Shown piece after piece: positions 12,332 through 21,024 of a DNA stretch of 33,167 nt (positions within the stretch are counted from its first letter, which is position 1; each line of letters opens with the position of its first letter). The notes under the pieces were generated by a model. It did no database searches and was not told the DNA's origin. It saw nothing but the letters and a program-made list of their open reading frames with translations. A program made the position numbers and the translations under genes. This DNA is from Butyrivibrio sp. Lineage in GTDB: Bacteria; Bacillota; Clostridia; Lachnospirales; Lachnospiraceae. The stretch is from NCBI GenBank assembly GCA_017446685.1, contig JAFSQI010000053.1, positions 1 through 33,167 of the forward strand, in the 5' to 3' direction.

Positions 12332-13976
12332 TTAAAAACCAACCATTTCTAGTCATGAATGTTCTGTTTGCCACAAGTGAATTAATATCAGCACCTATAA
12401 TTTCACTGGCCTTTGCCTTATATGCTTCCTGCTGAGCAGTTCCCATCGCTTTGTAATAGCTATATGAAAGCTTTTCAGTTCCGTCAATGTTCTTAAGTCC
12501 CTGAGCAATATGGCTCTCCATCTCATGTGCATCATCTGTTTCTCTGAAAAGAATGAAACTTGTGATATATGGATTATTAGCTGCCATAGCATACGCATAT
12601 GTTATTGATGCGGCCTGATACTCTTCACCAAAGCTTGATGTGTAACCAATCTCTGAAAGAGAGATAGCTCTTACCTGCCCATTAGGATTAAGGAATGAGG
12701 ATTGGCACATGTAATCTGTTAAAAGATAAATATTTTCCATTGTAATATATGGAGTGCTGAGCTTGTTACTTACATACTCAGCCTGCTGTTTCCATGCATA
12801 TGGATCAAACAAAGGTGCATTATACGGATGAACAGAAAGTGACCAGTCAATATTTCCTTCTCTCAACATATAGTAATTGAATCTATCCAAAAAGTCCTTG
12901 GAAAGTGAGCATCCCGGATTTGACTTTCTCTGCCACTCCTGGTCAATTGAATTGAAAACTCTGGCATTTGCATTTATGCCCTTTATCTCGTTGTAGAAAA
13001 TTCTGAATGCCTTAACATATTCACTGACATTAAGTTCAAGATTTGCTGAACTCATGTAATACCACTCGGTTCTGGCATTTACTTCATTACCAATTACCCA
13101 GTTATCTACTGTTCCGTAAGCACCGCCTGAGTATCTCTGAGCAAGGAAAGAAGCTATAGCCTTTAAATGCTGTGTTCCCGCTTCTTCCTTGGTATTCATT
13201 GCATAACCCGGACACACATGTGCATCTCTTGAAAGTGGGTGTATTAAATCCGCTCCGGCATCAGTCTTATTGTTCAGGATAGTCATTGTAAGCTGATAGT
13301 GATTGATTGAGCACCATTCAACGAATGCGTCATACTGAGCAAGCGCTGCTGCATTAAAGTAATAAGGTGTTCCGTTGTATTCGAATAAAATAGAGCCCTC
13401 CGGTGTATTGGATACAATATCTCCCATATAGAGGTTATAGACCATCTGTGCTACACCAAGATCATCAAAAGTTGCTGAATTAGCAGAATTAGGCAAAATA
13501 CCTTTAATTCCATGATCATTTCTTGTCGTAGTCATTGTGGCGATAGCTTCGGGATTTGTTATGTAGTGTTCATCACTTACCTGAGACATCGATCCGCCGC
13601 TCTTAACTGCTATAAGAAACTTTTTTGAAAGATTTGAATCTGCTGTATTAAAGCCAAGCGGGAAGGTAAATGTTGCGCTCTTTCCACTTTCAGTTGAAGC
13701 TACGATTTTTCCTGTTGTTCCATCCTGATAAACTTCATCAGCGTAAAGATAAAACTTTCCATCATCTGAAGACGGTACATTTGAAGAATTTACATTCACT
13801 ACGACATCAGAGCCCTGAATTGTACATGAGCTGATACTCACAGGTCTTCCTGCTGCCTCTGCCACTGTTCCCGCGCCATCTGTGGCATTCGTATAAAAAG
13901 CAACAGAAGCTACAACAGCTACAGCAGTAACCATAGCCGTCAAAACTTTTTTCATTACATTCTTGTACTTTTTCAC
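12324..13976 (-). CDS. Secreted DUF5722 family protein, glycosidase-like
   Basis: Residues 1-43 are a signal peptide: a lysine-rich start, a hydrophobic core MVTAVAVVASVAF and a likely cleavage after AEAA. Residues 45-140 look like a small beta domain. From about 150 to 520 there is a TIM-barrel-like region with the two carboxylates expected of a retaining glycosidase: VIGNEVN (E298) and SLSEIGYTS (E442), plus SVHPYNAP between them. This arrangement is that of clan-A-like barrels, and the family is known as DUF5722. The substrate is unknown. The start is GTG with GGAGG 6 bases upstream. The stop overlaps the AAA+ ATPase start by 8 bases. No glycan-use cluster surrounds it. Confidence 0.85.
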   Translation of the reverse strand: MKKYKNVMKKVLTAMVTAVAVVASVAFYTNATDGAGTVAEAAGRPVSISSCTIQGSDVVVNVNSSNVPSSDDGKFYLYADEVYQDGTTGKIVASTESGKSATFTFPLGFNTADSNLSKKFLIAVKSGGSMSQVSDEHYITNPEAIATMTTTRNDHGIKGILPNSANSATFDDLGVAQMVYNLYMGDIVSNTPEGSILFEYNGTPYYFNAAALAQYDAFVEWCSINHYQLTMTILNNKTDAGADLIHPLSRDAHVCPGYAMNTKEEAGTQHLKAIASFLAQRYSGGAYGTVDNWVIGNEVNARTEWYYMSSANLELNVSEYVKAFRIFYNEIKGINANARVFNSIDQEWQRKSNPGCSLSKDFLDRFNYYMLREGNIDWSLSVHPYNAPLFDPYAWKQQAEYVSNKLSTPYITMENIYLLTDYMCQSSFLNPNGQVRAISLSEIGYTSSFGEEYQAASITYAYAMAANNPYITSFILFRETDDAHEMESHIAQGLKNIDGTEKLSYSYYKAMGTAQQEAYKAKASEIIGADINSLVANRTFMTRNGWFLND

Positions 13977-14054
13977 ACTAATCCTCCAAGCTTATTTACA
14001 TAAAATAATATTACTGAAAATAACTACTAATATATTGCTCCCCTATTCGGCAAT

Positions 14055-14160
14055 TTGCAAGTACACAAACCATAATGCGCTCACTCATGCATCAAGTTTT
14101 CACGAAATGTGTAGCAAAGTGCCCATTTTAAGTCTGAGCAGTAAAAGCTGTAACACATTA
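14055..14160 (-). repeat. Dispersed intergenic repeat, copy B
   Basis: This is the second copy of the repeat described at 11021-11126, same orientation. Here its first three bases (TAA on the minus strand) are the stop codon of the flavodiiron gene, so the repeat begins exactly where the coding sequence ends. Its far end carries TTGCAA, the equivalent of the -35 hexamer that copy A gives to tRNA-Pro. Confidence 0.8.
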
Positions 14161-15354
14161 CTCATTGGAAACAGCATCTGTAAATGCATCTAAACTCTCA
14201 AGATCTGCTTTATGCAGTGTACTCTTGATTGTGAGTGTCTGTTCAATAATCTTAATATTTTTAAGATTCTGAAGCTTTTCCGTCATAAGCTTTACAGTTA
14301 CCGGCGCCCATGTGCCGTTCTGAGCAAGAGCAAATGTACGCTTTGTAACACCAAGAGCTGCCATATCGTTAAGGAAAGCCTCCATAGGCGGATAAATCCC
14401 GTTATTATAAGTCGGACACAAAAGAACTATCTTGCTGCATCTCCAAACTTCACCGATAAGATATGATACATCTGTACCTGAAACATCAAATACCTTAATG
14501 TTTTTACCTGTCTTTACTCTTAAAGCGCATGCCACTGATTCAGCCGCAGCTTTTGTATGTCCGTATAGACTTCCGTAAACCACCATAATATCATCTGTCT
14601 CCGGCTCGTAAGTACTCCACTTCTGATATTTTTCTAAAAGCCAGCTAATGTCTTTTCTCCATACAGGACCATGAAGCGACAAAATCATCTGAATATCAAG
14701 TCCTGCTGCCTTTTTAAGTACAGCCTGAACCTGTATACCATATTTTCCTACGATATTTGCATAATATCTTCTCGAAGAGTCCAAAAAGTCCTTCTCATAA
14801 TCAAATTCATCTGCAAAAAGACCTCCATCAAGTGATCCAAAGGTTCCAAATGCATCTGCTGAGAAAAGAGCTTTTGAACTGTCATCATACGCCATAAGTA
14901 CTTCAGGCCAATGTACCATCGGTGCTGCAACAAAATGAAATGTATGCTTTCCTGTTGAAAGTGTATCGCCTTCTTTTACCTCAAGTCGCTTATAGTCTGC
15001 TGCCTCAGGGAAAAACTGCTCCATAAATGTAAATGTCTTTGCTCCGCCAACAACCGTAACTTCAGGATACATAGATACAACAGTGCTTATAAGCGCGCAA
15101 TGATCCGGTTCCATATGAAGCACCACCAAATAATCAAGTTTTTTACCGGAAAGAGCTTCTTTAAGATTCTCAAGATACTGGTCACACACTGTAATATCTG
15201 CTGTGTCAAAAACAACAGTTTTCTCATCATCTACAAAGTAGCTGTTATATGATACCCCTTCCGGAATCGGGAAAATATTTTCAAATCTCTCAATTCTCTT
15301 GTCACTTCCGCCAATCCAAAGTATATCTTCAGTAACTTTCTTTACGCCGTTCAC
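14158..15354 (-). CDS. Flavodiiron protein (FprA-like O2/NO reductase)
   Basis: The N-terminal metallo-beta-lactamase-like domain (1-250) has all diiron ligands: H80-x-E82-x-D84-H85, H148 (MVHWP), D167 (SADAFGTFG) and H228 (LSLHGPVW). Residues 255-398 form a flavodoxin domain with the FMN phosphate loop YGSLYGHT and PTYNNGIYPP. There is no rubredoxin or flavin-reductase extension, so it needs an external electron donor. The flavin reductase-like protein encoded at 19879 is a possible but unproven partner. The enzyme removes oxygen or nitric oxide in the cytoplasm of strict anaerobes. The start is GTG with GGAGG 8 bases before it. It follows the kinase gene by 48 bases. Confidence 0.95.
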   Translation of the reverse strand: MNGVKKVTEDILWIGGSDKRIERFENIFPIPEGVSYNSYFVDDEKTVVFDTADITVCDQYLENLKEALSGKKLDYLVVLHMEPDHCALISTVVSMYPEVTVVGGAKTFTFMEQFFPEAADYKRLEVKEGDTLSTGKHTFHFVAAPMVHWPEVLMAYDDSSKALFSADAFGTFGSLDGGLFADEFDYEKDFLDSSRRYYANIVGKYGIQVQAVLKKAAGLDIQMILSLHGPVWRKDISWLLEKYQKWSTYEPETDDIMVVYGSLYGHTKAAAESVACALRVKTGKNIKVFDVSGTDVSYLIGEVWRCSKIVLLCPTYNNGIYPPMEAFLNDMAALGVTKRTFALAQNGTWAPVTVKLMTEKLQNLKNIKIIEQTLTIKSTLHKADLESLDAFTDAVSNE

Positions 15355-15402
15355 TGACTAGCCCTCCATTCTACATAATTTCGTTTATAAAATATTTTAC
15401 TA

Positions 15403-18400
15403 TTATTTACCTGCAAATTCCAATATTGTCTTTTCAACAAGTTTAATATCAATAGGCTTTGATACATGTGCATTCATCCCCGCATCAAATGCCTGCTGGA
15501 CATCGTCCGCATACGCATTAGCCGTCATCGCTATGATTGGAATCCGCTGCGCCCATTCATCAGGTATGCTTCTGATAGCTGCTGCTGCCTCATAGCCTGT
15601 CATTATTGGCATCTGGATATCCATAAGGATCATGTCGTAATCGCCTTCTTTTGCCTGCTTGAACATTTCTACAACTTCCTCACCGTTGCAGGCTCTTGTT
15701 ACGCTTGCTCCCTCCATACTCATGAGTTCCGTGAGAATGTCTGCGTTTATATCGTTGTCTTCTGCCGCCAGGAACTTCATTCCCTCAAGAGGATTTGTAA
15801 CCTCAGTCTTTTCATTAACTGACGATCTGTTTCTTATATCCTCTATTGTCTGCTTGAAGGTCGACACGAACAAAGGCTTCTGAACAAGCTCATTTGCTCC
15901 CGCAGTCTTGACATCATCTTCTATTCGTGCAAAATCATCTGCCATTACAAATATCAATACATTGTTTCGCTTATCTTTTCCTCTGATGCTCTTAACAATT
16001 TCTGAAGCAGTCATTCCTTCAACCACTTCATCTACCAAAATAACGTCAATTGCCTTGTTTTCATTGTAGCATTCGTCAATTACATGAAGGGCAGCATATG
16101 CAGAATTTGCCTCCAACACTTCAACTCCATCCTGTCCTAAAGTGTTGTTAAACTGTTCAAACAGCTCTTTTCTTTCATCAACAATGAGAATCCTTGAAAT
16201 TCCATTTGCTGTCCAGAAGTCAATGTCTTTTGCATTAACTACCTGAAGTCTTAAGTTGACGATGAAAGTACTTCCCTTTCCTTCTTCACTCTCAACTCTG
16301 ATTGTTCCACCCATAAGTTCAACAAGACTCTTAGTAATAGCCATTCCAAGTCCTGTGCCTTGAATGCCCTTTGTTGAACTTTTTTCTTCTCTTGAGAATG
16401 CATCAAATATTTTATCCTTGTATTCCGGTTTCATTCCGATACCGTTATCTTTTATGGTAAATCTTACATTTTGGAAACCAACTGAGGATGATGCAGACTC
16501 ATCTATTGTAAACTCGATTCTTCCTCCTTCCGGCGTATACTTAACCGCATTACCCAGTATATTTACAAGAATCTCATTAATCCTCTGTTTATCTCCCATA
16601 TACATATCATGCTCCATTTCCTCAACGCGCACGATATATTCCTGATTCTTTGCCTTTGCCTGAAAACTTATTACAGAATTAATCTCCTCAATCAAAAGAC
16701 CTATCGCCATCTCCTTGATATCCAGCGTTGTCTTTCCACTTTCAATCTTACTCATATCAAGAACATCATTGAGAAGTGACAAAAGATTCTGAGAGGCAAG
16801 ACTAATCTTATGCGTATATTCTCTTACCTTGTCAGGTTCTTCTGAATGCTTATCTATCAGCAGATTAAATCCGGTAATCGCATTCATAGGTGTTCTGAAG
16901 TCATGCGACATATTCGCCAAAAAACTTGTCTTTGCTTTGTTGGCAGTTTCTGCTGCCGATAGCGCTTCCTGAAGCTGATGGTTTCGCTTAAACTCCTGCG
17001 TTCTGTCATATAACGCTATTGCAGTTCTCTTTCCGCCGTCATCAATTGTACTTACTATCACACCACGGTAAAAAAGCTGGACTCCGGTTTTAATATTTTC
17101 AAGCTTTATCTCATCGATTATCTTTGCCGCACCAGTACTTACACTTTCCTCTATCGCGGTCTTTAGATTATCCTCATTTGTTTCACCAATTATCTGGGCA
17201 TTTCCAAGATTTCTGATATCAGACTCTAATTCTGATAGTTCAATTCCAAGAATATCAACAACATTTGAAGTCAAAAAGCTCGGTTCAAAGCTGTCTTCTC
17301 CAACTACCGCAAGAATATCATTGTTTTTTTCAACCACGAAATCAAACAGCCATTCTCTATAATGAATATCGCTCTCTTTAACAAGCATATCCTGCTCGTT
17401 TCTCTTATTAATTTCATCAAGCATTGACTTAAGCTGCCCTGCCATATCAACCATTGAGCTAGAGAGCTGACCTATCTCATCTTTGTAGTTATCTTTATCC
17501 TCTACATCAAAATCACCCTGCTTAACTTTGCTGGCAACTACATTTAGGTTGCTGATTCTTCCGGTGAGACGTCTTGCATAAATAGTTGCAATTATATATG
17601 AAATTATAAAAAGTACAAGCGCAAGAATTATATTTGTAACCAGGATAGAAAAGATTTCTGTAACTATTTCCTGTCGGTCTATGTAGTAATACAGCTTCCA
17701 GCCGTTTTCCAGTTCAGTTGTGCTTGATAAAAAATAATCAGCATCCTCCTTGAAGTAATCCCCCGCTTCATTTCTGGCGGGGTCTTTCTTTAAAGAAGCA
17801 ACTATACGCTCATCAAGCCCGGTGTTTGCAATAGATTTTTTAATTACTATATTTCCCTCAGTATCTATGATTACAATACCGTTATCATAATAGCTCTGGG
17901 CCTGGATCATCGCAAAAAAGCCTCTGTTGTCGACTTTTTCAACAATCATTCCGACCATTTTTGAACTGGTTCCTGCATCAAGCAGCGTCTTTATGACATA
18001 TACTCCGCCATCTCCATCTGTCACCCACATGGAACCATATTCATTTCTGCAAAGTTCATACCACTTTTTTTCATAATCTGTAGTTGGAACACACAGAAAA
18101 TCACCAATATGGTCATCTATTTTGTCTGAATAAACCATAATTGATTCGATATTCGTATCAGTACTCAAATAGTACCAAATCAATGGTTCAATTTCTTCAT
18201 TAAGTACCCTTGTCAGCTCATACGGATTTGATTTTACCTGGTCAAGCGCTTTTCTGAATTCTTCTTCATAGGAAAAAAACTTGATAACATCATTTGCTCT
18301 TTTACAGTTATTATCAAGTCCTGTCACCTTACCTTTTGTATCACTGAGCATAGTTGCTTTTGTCTGGGATATTAAGTTATTCTTTGAAACGAAATACATG

Positions 18401-18507
18401 TAAATGCCGAGAATAATAATAGGCATTACGATTAGAGCCGCCAAAATAATGCGAAGCTGTGTGCCGATTTTTAAAGGATTCTGTTTGTTATAACTTTTAT
18501 TTGTCAT
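15403..18507 (-). CDS. Hybrid sensor histidine kinase with two receiver domains
   Basis: In order (1034 residues from the ATG): membrane segment near 20-40, extracellular Cache-like sensor about 45-280, second membrane segment about 285-310, HAMP about 312-365, a PAS-like region about 380-500, then HisKA with the phospho-acceptor in MSHDFRTP (H535). The HATPase domain has N box NILGNAVKYTPEGG and G boxes DNGIGM and GTGLGM. Receiver 1 keeps the acceptor aspartate (ILVDEV, D826) and KP lysine but has M where the conserved T/S stands. Receiver 2 is complete (DMILMDIQMP, D963; MTANA; KP). There is no DNA-binding output. The ATG at 18507 is used, with GAAGGTGA just upstream. It lies 17 bases after the solute-binding lipoprotein gene, its likely sensing partner. 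Confidence 0.93.
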   Translation of the reverse strand: MTNKSYNKQNPLKIGTQLRIILAALIVMPIIILGIYMYFVSKNNLISQTKATMLSDTKGKVTGLDNNCKRANDVIKFFSYEEEFRKALDQVKSNPYELTRVLNEEIEPLIWYYLSTDTNIESIMVYSDKIDDHIGDFLCVPTTDYEKKWYELCRNEYGSMWVTDGDGGVYVIKTLLDAGTSSKMVGMIVEKVDNRGFFAMIQAQSYYDNGIVIIDTEGNIVIKKSIANTGLDERIVASLKKDPARNEAGDYFKEDADYFLSSTTELENGWKLYYYIDRQEIVTEIFSILVTNIILALVLFIISYIIATIYARRLTGRISNLNVVASKVKQGDFDVEDKDNYKDEIGQLSSSMVDMAGQLKSMLDEINKRNEQDMLVKESDIHYREWLFDFVVEKNNDILAVVGEDSFEPSFLTSNVVDILGIELSELESDIRNLGNAQIIGETNEDNLKTAIEESVSTGAAKIIDEIKLENIKTGVQLFYRGVIVSTIDDGGKRTAIALYDRTQEFKRNHQLQEALSAAETANKAKTSFLANMSHDFRTPMNAITGFNLLIDKHSEEPDKVREYTHKISLASQNLLSLLNDVLDMSKIESGKTTLDIKEMAIGLLIEEINSVISFQAKAKNQEYIVRVEEMEHDMYMGDKQRINEILVNILGNAVKYTPEGGRIEFTIDESASSSVGFQNVRFTIKDNGIGMKPEYKDKIFDAFSREEKSSTKGIQGTGLGMAITKSLVELMGGTIRVESEEGKGSTFIVNLRLQVVNAKDIDFWTANGISRILIVDERKELFEQFNNTLGQDGVEVLEANSAYAALHVIDECYNENKAIDVILVDEVVEGMTASEIVKSIRGKDKRNNVLIFVMADDFARIEDDVKTAGANELVQKPLFVSTFKQTIEDIRNRSSVNEKTEVTNPLEGMKFLAAEDNDINADILTELMSMEGASVTRACNGEEVVEMFKQAKEGDYDMILMDIQMPIMTGYEAAAAIRSIPDEWAQRIPIIAMTANAYADDVQQAFDAGMNAHVSKPIDIKLVEKTILEFAGK

Positions 18508-18524
18508 ATTGTCACCTTCACTTG

Positions 18525-19847
18525 TCAATTACCGCTATAAATATGCTTAATTTCTGCGTCTACAGACTTCATGGCATTTTTTATGCCCTTTTCTTTGAGA
18601 ACAACTTTCTGTAACTCCTCGCCAAATCTTTTATATATTTCTCCACTGTACTCGCCCCACTCAGTCCAGGGCATATACAGACTATCTACCATTACAAGAG
18701 GTTTAATCCCATCAAAATCCGGAGGATTATTAAATATCTTCCCTCTCATATAAGTCTGGCTTCCCATTCTATCAGCCCAAAGGGCTCTTTGCCCTTCCTC
18801 TGTAGCCAACAACCCTACTATTTCTATCGCAATATCTTTCTTTTTACTGTATGCATTTACTGCAAATCCATTTCTGCATCCCCCTATCAATGCCGGTTTA
18901 CTGCCTGACACAGTATATAATGGCGAGGTTCCCAGTTTTATATCAGGATTTATCTCTTTAATTCTGTTATAATTTTCGAATGTTCCGACAAACATAAAAG
19001 TTTCTCCTGAAGCAAACTCCTGCATAGCTGCTTCATCATCCATCAGACACATTTCTTTGGTCATAATTCCGTTTGTTATTAGTTTTTCCCATTCCATGAG
19101 GTATGGATAAATCTCTTTTTCAAAACTGGCATTTCCGTAAGCCATTCTTTTTCCAAAGTTTTTTCCCTTTTCTGTTTCAAAATATGTACTTGCCAAAATA
19201 ACCATTGCCGCATTTGCTGAATTTTCCCAGTCTTTTAAGGCTGCTGATAAAGGTCTTACACCCATTTTTTCGTATATGTGCTTGCAAAACTCTATGTATT
19301 CATCAAATGTAACCGGCAGGTTTTCCCCGCTTTCTAAAAGAATTTTCTTGTTATAATATGCACACTGAACATCGCTGGTGCTTGGAATTGCATACATATG
19401 ATCACCATATGAAAAAGTAGACACGGCCTTTTCTTTAAATGCATCTTTGTATTCATTCAGATCAACAATGTATCCGGCTTTTGCATATTTTTTTATCATG
19501 GTGTTGTCAATCATAACTATGTCAGATGCAATCTTTGAAGAAAGCTGGGCATCTGTTACAAGCTCATAGCTTTGTTTTCCATAATATTTGTATTCGAAAT
19601 TATAATCCGGGTATTTTTCGGCTAGAAACGCCATAAGATTATCGGTTGTCTCCTTTTTGAGCCAACCGGATAAATAAATTGTTTTGGCAGGATCGACCCC
19701 ACCTATTTCTGTTGAACTTTTATCGTTCTGCTGCGCATCATCATAAGAGTGAACATCCGGTTTACTACAACCGGATAGTACACTTAATGCCAGTAAATTT
19801 ATAATTAAGATAACAGAAAAGATATGATTTATTCCTTTATGTCTCAT
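18525..19847 (-). CDS. Extracellular solute-binding lipoprotein (family 1)
   Basis: The N terminus has a lipoprotein signal with lipobox LSGC (C27), so the protein is anchored outside the membrane. The body resembles family 1 sugar-binding proteins of ABC importers: TIYLSGWLKKETTDNL near the start, SDIVMID, MYAIPSTSDVQCAYYNK, and EIVGLLATEEGQ toward the C terminus. About 413 mature residues is the usual length. No permease or ATPase gene is adjacent; instead it is followed by a Cache hybrid kinase, suggesting it presents a ligand to the kinase. Tryptophans near WLKK, DWEN and MPWTEW could line a sugar site. GAGGGG lies just before the ATG. The flavin reductase gene ends 31 bases upstream. Confidence 0.88.
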   Translation of the reverse strand: MRHKGINHIFSVILIINLLALSVLSGCSKPDVHSYDDAQQNDKSSTEIGGVDPAKTIYLSGWLKKETTDNLMAFLAEKYPDYNFEYKYYGKQSYELVTDAQLSSKIASDIVMIDNTMIKKYAKAGYIVDLNEYKDAFKEKAVSTFSYGDHMYAIPSTSDVQCAYYNKKILLESGENLPVTFDEYIEFCKHIYEKMGVRPLSAALKDWENSANAAMVILASTYFETEKGKNFGKRMAYGNASFEKEIYPYLMEWEKLITNGIMTKEMCLMDDEAAMQEFASGETFMFVGTFENYNRIKEINPDIKLGTSPLYTVSGSKPALIGGCRNGFAVNAYSKKKDIAIEIVGLLATEEGQRALWADRMGSQTYMRGKIFNNPPDFDGIKPLVMVDSLYMPWTEWGEYSGEIYKRFGEELQKVVLKEKGIKNAMKSVDAEIKHIYSGN

Positions 19848-19878
19848 TCGCCCCTCACAAGCACAAACAAAAAGTCCT

Positions 19879-20385
19879 TTATCTGATCAGTACCTTCATC
19901 AATTCTCCAACATAAATAATATGATAATTGCCATCTTTGTAAAACTCTTTAGGGATGGAGTCATCAACAAAACCGTCCTTATCTATAATGTTCTTATAAA
20001 TAACCTTACAGATAAGAACATTACTGGATTCTTCAATGAACGGGATACCTTCGTGATAACATATATTCAGTCTTGCTCCCTTTAACTTATCTTCATCTTT
20101 TCCGGACACCATCTCAAGATATTTCATAGCCCCACGATATTCCTTATTGTCCATGAAGCTAATGGAAAACTCTCCTGATGAATCAAGAAGTTCACGTGTA
20201 TACCTGTTTTCTCTGACACATATAAAAACAACTCTCTTGCCCCACATGTGTCCTATTCCGCCAAATGAAGCCGCTGTGGTATTAATCTTTTTGCCATCAC
20301 TTGAAGTAATCAGCATCTTACCGCCACCAAAACTGTACGCTCCACTTTCAATTTCTTCAGGGTCAACTGGCTGAAATACTCTCAT
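19879..20385 (-). CDS. Flavin reductase-like (FMN-binding split barrel) protein
   Basis: This 168-residue protein is of the flavin reductase/split-barrel type: KMLITSSDGKKINTTAASFGGIG corresponds to the flavin-binding strand-turn of these enzymes (given here as KMLITSSDG and NTTAASFGGIG), followed by VVFICVRENRYTREL and EFSISFMD. It would bind FMN and may reduce flavin or pass electrons. The ATG at 20385 is chosen because GGAGG stands 5 bases before it; the upstream in-frame start lacks one. It sits 27 bases behind greA and 31 before the solute-binding protein. A role as donor to the flavodiiron protein four genes on is possible, but only proximity suggests it. Confidence 0.85.
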   Translation of the reverse strand: MRVFQPVDPEEIESGAYSFGGGKMLITSSDGKKINTTAASFGGIGHMWGKRVVFICVRENRYTRELLDSSGEFSISFMDNKEYRGAMKYLEMVSGKDEDKLKGARLNICYHEGIPFIEESSNVLICKVIYKNIIDKDGFVDDSIPKEFYKDGNYHIIYVGELMKVLIR

Positions 20386-20412
20386 AGGTACCTCCATCCT
20401 AAGATTAGGCAA

Positions 20413-20916
20413 TCAGAAATCTCTTATCTTGTCATCATCTGACAGCCCTGTGTTCTCAATTTTTGTTATCGTTATTTCATAACTATAATTATCGCTTACT
20501 TTAATAGTAACACGGTCACCTACTCTATGTCCAAGCAATTGTTTACCAAGTGGAGATTCAACACTAATAAGCCCCTTTAACGAGTTCTGACGCATGGTTG
20601 TAACTATTTTGTAGGTCTCCTGTGTTCCATCTTCCTCTATACGTACAGTTACCGTTTTATTCATTCCAACCTGATCATCAGTAGTATTATCGTCAATTAC
20701 CTTAGCAGTCTTTATCATTCTCTCTAAAAAACGTATACGACTCTCATTTTGATTTTTAGCTTTTTTGGCAGCATAATATTCAAAATTTTCTGAAAGATCA
20801 CCCTGCGCACGCGCCTCTTTGACATGCTCAAGAAGCTCTTTTCTCACCACACATTTGCGGTGCTCAATTTCTGCTTCCATATCTTCAATATCTTTTTTGG
20901 TTAACTCGTTATTCAT
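20413..20916 (-). CDS. greA: Transcription elongation factor GreA
   Basis: This 167-residue protein has an N-terminal coiled coil with the diagnostic acidic tip ARAQGDLSENFEYY (D40, E43 region), which enters the RNA polymerase secondary channel and stimulates cleavage of backtracked RNA. The C-terminal domain of FKBP-like fold follows, including SPLGKQLLGHRVGD and ending in YEITITKIE. The ATG at 20916 is preferred because GGGGG lies 7 bases before it and GreA proteins start at this distance from the coiled coil. The upstream in-frame extension carries no ribosome site. It follows the terminator of the aldolase gene, so it probably has its own promoter; A+T-rich TATAAT matches lie at 20948 and 20959 but lack a good -35. 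Confidence 0.95.
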   Translation of the reverse strand: MNNELTKKDIEDMEAEIEHRKCVVRKELLEHVKEARAQGDLSENFEYYAAKKAKNQNESRIRFLERMIKTAKVIDDNTTDDQVGMNKTVTVRIEEDGTQETYKIVTTMRQNSLKGLISVESPLGKQLLGHRVGDRVTIKVSDNYSYEITITKIENTGLSDDDKIRDF

Positions 20917-20966
20917 CAAAGTCCCCCTTGTATCTATAAAATTTCTCATTATAAATTTATTATATA

Positions 20967-20994
20967 GAAAAAGAGCGAAGCCTTACGGCTTCGC
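20967..20994 (-). terminator. Terminator of the aldolase gene
   Basis: On the minus strand GCGAAGCC, loop GTAA, GGCTTCGC, then TCTTTTTC, about 30 bases after the stop at 21025. Confidence 0.9.
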
Positions 20995-21024
20995 CCCATA
21001 TTTTTACTAAATTGGTTAGCAATA

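Noticed and set aside
15659-16645. Plus-strand frames opposite the histidine kinase
   Set aside because: They lie within conserved HATPase and receiver coding sequence and carry no start signals.
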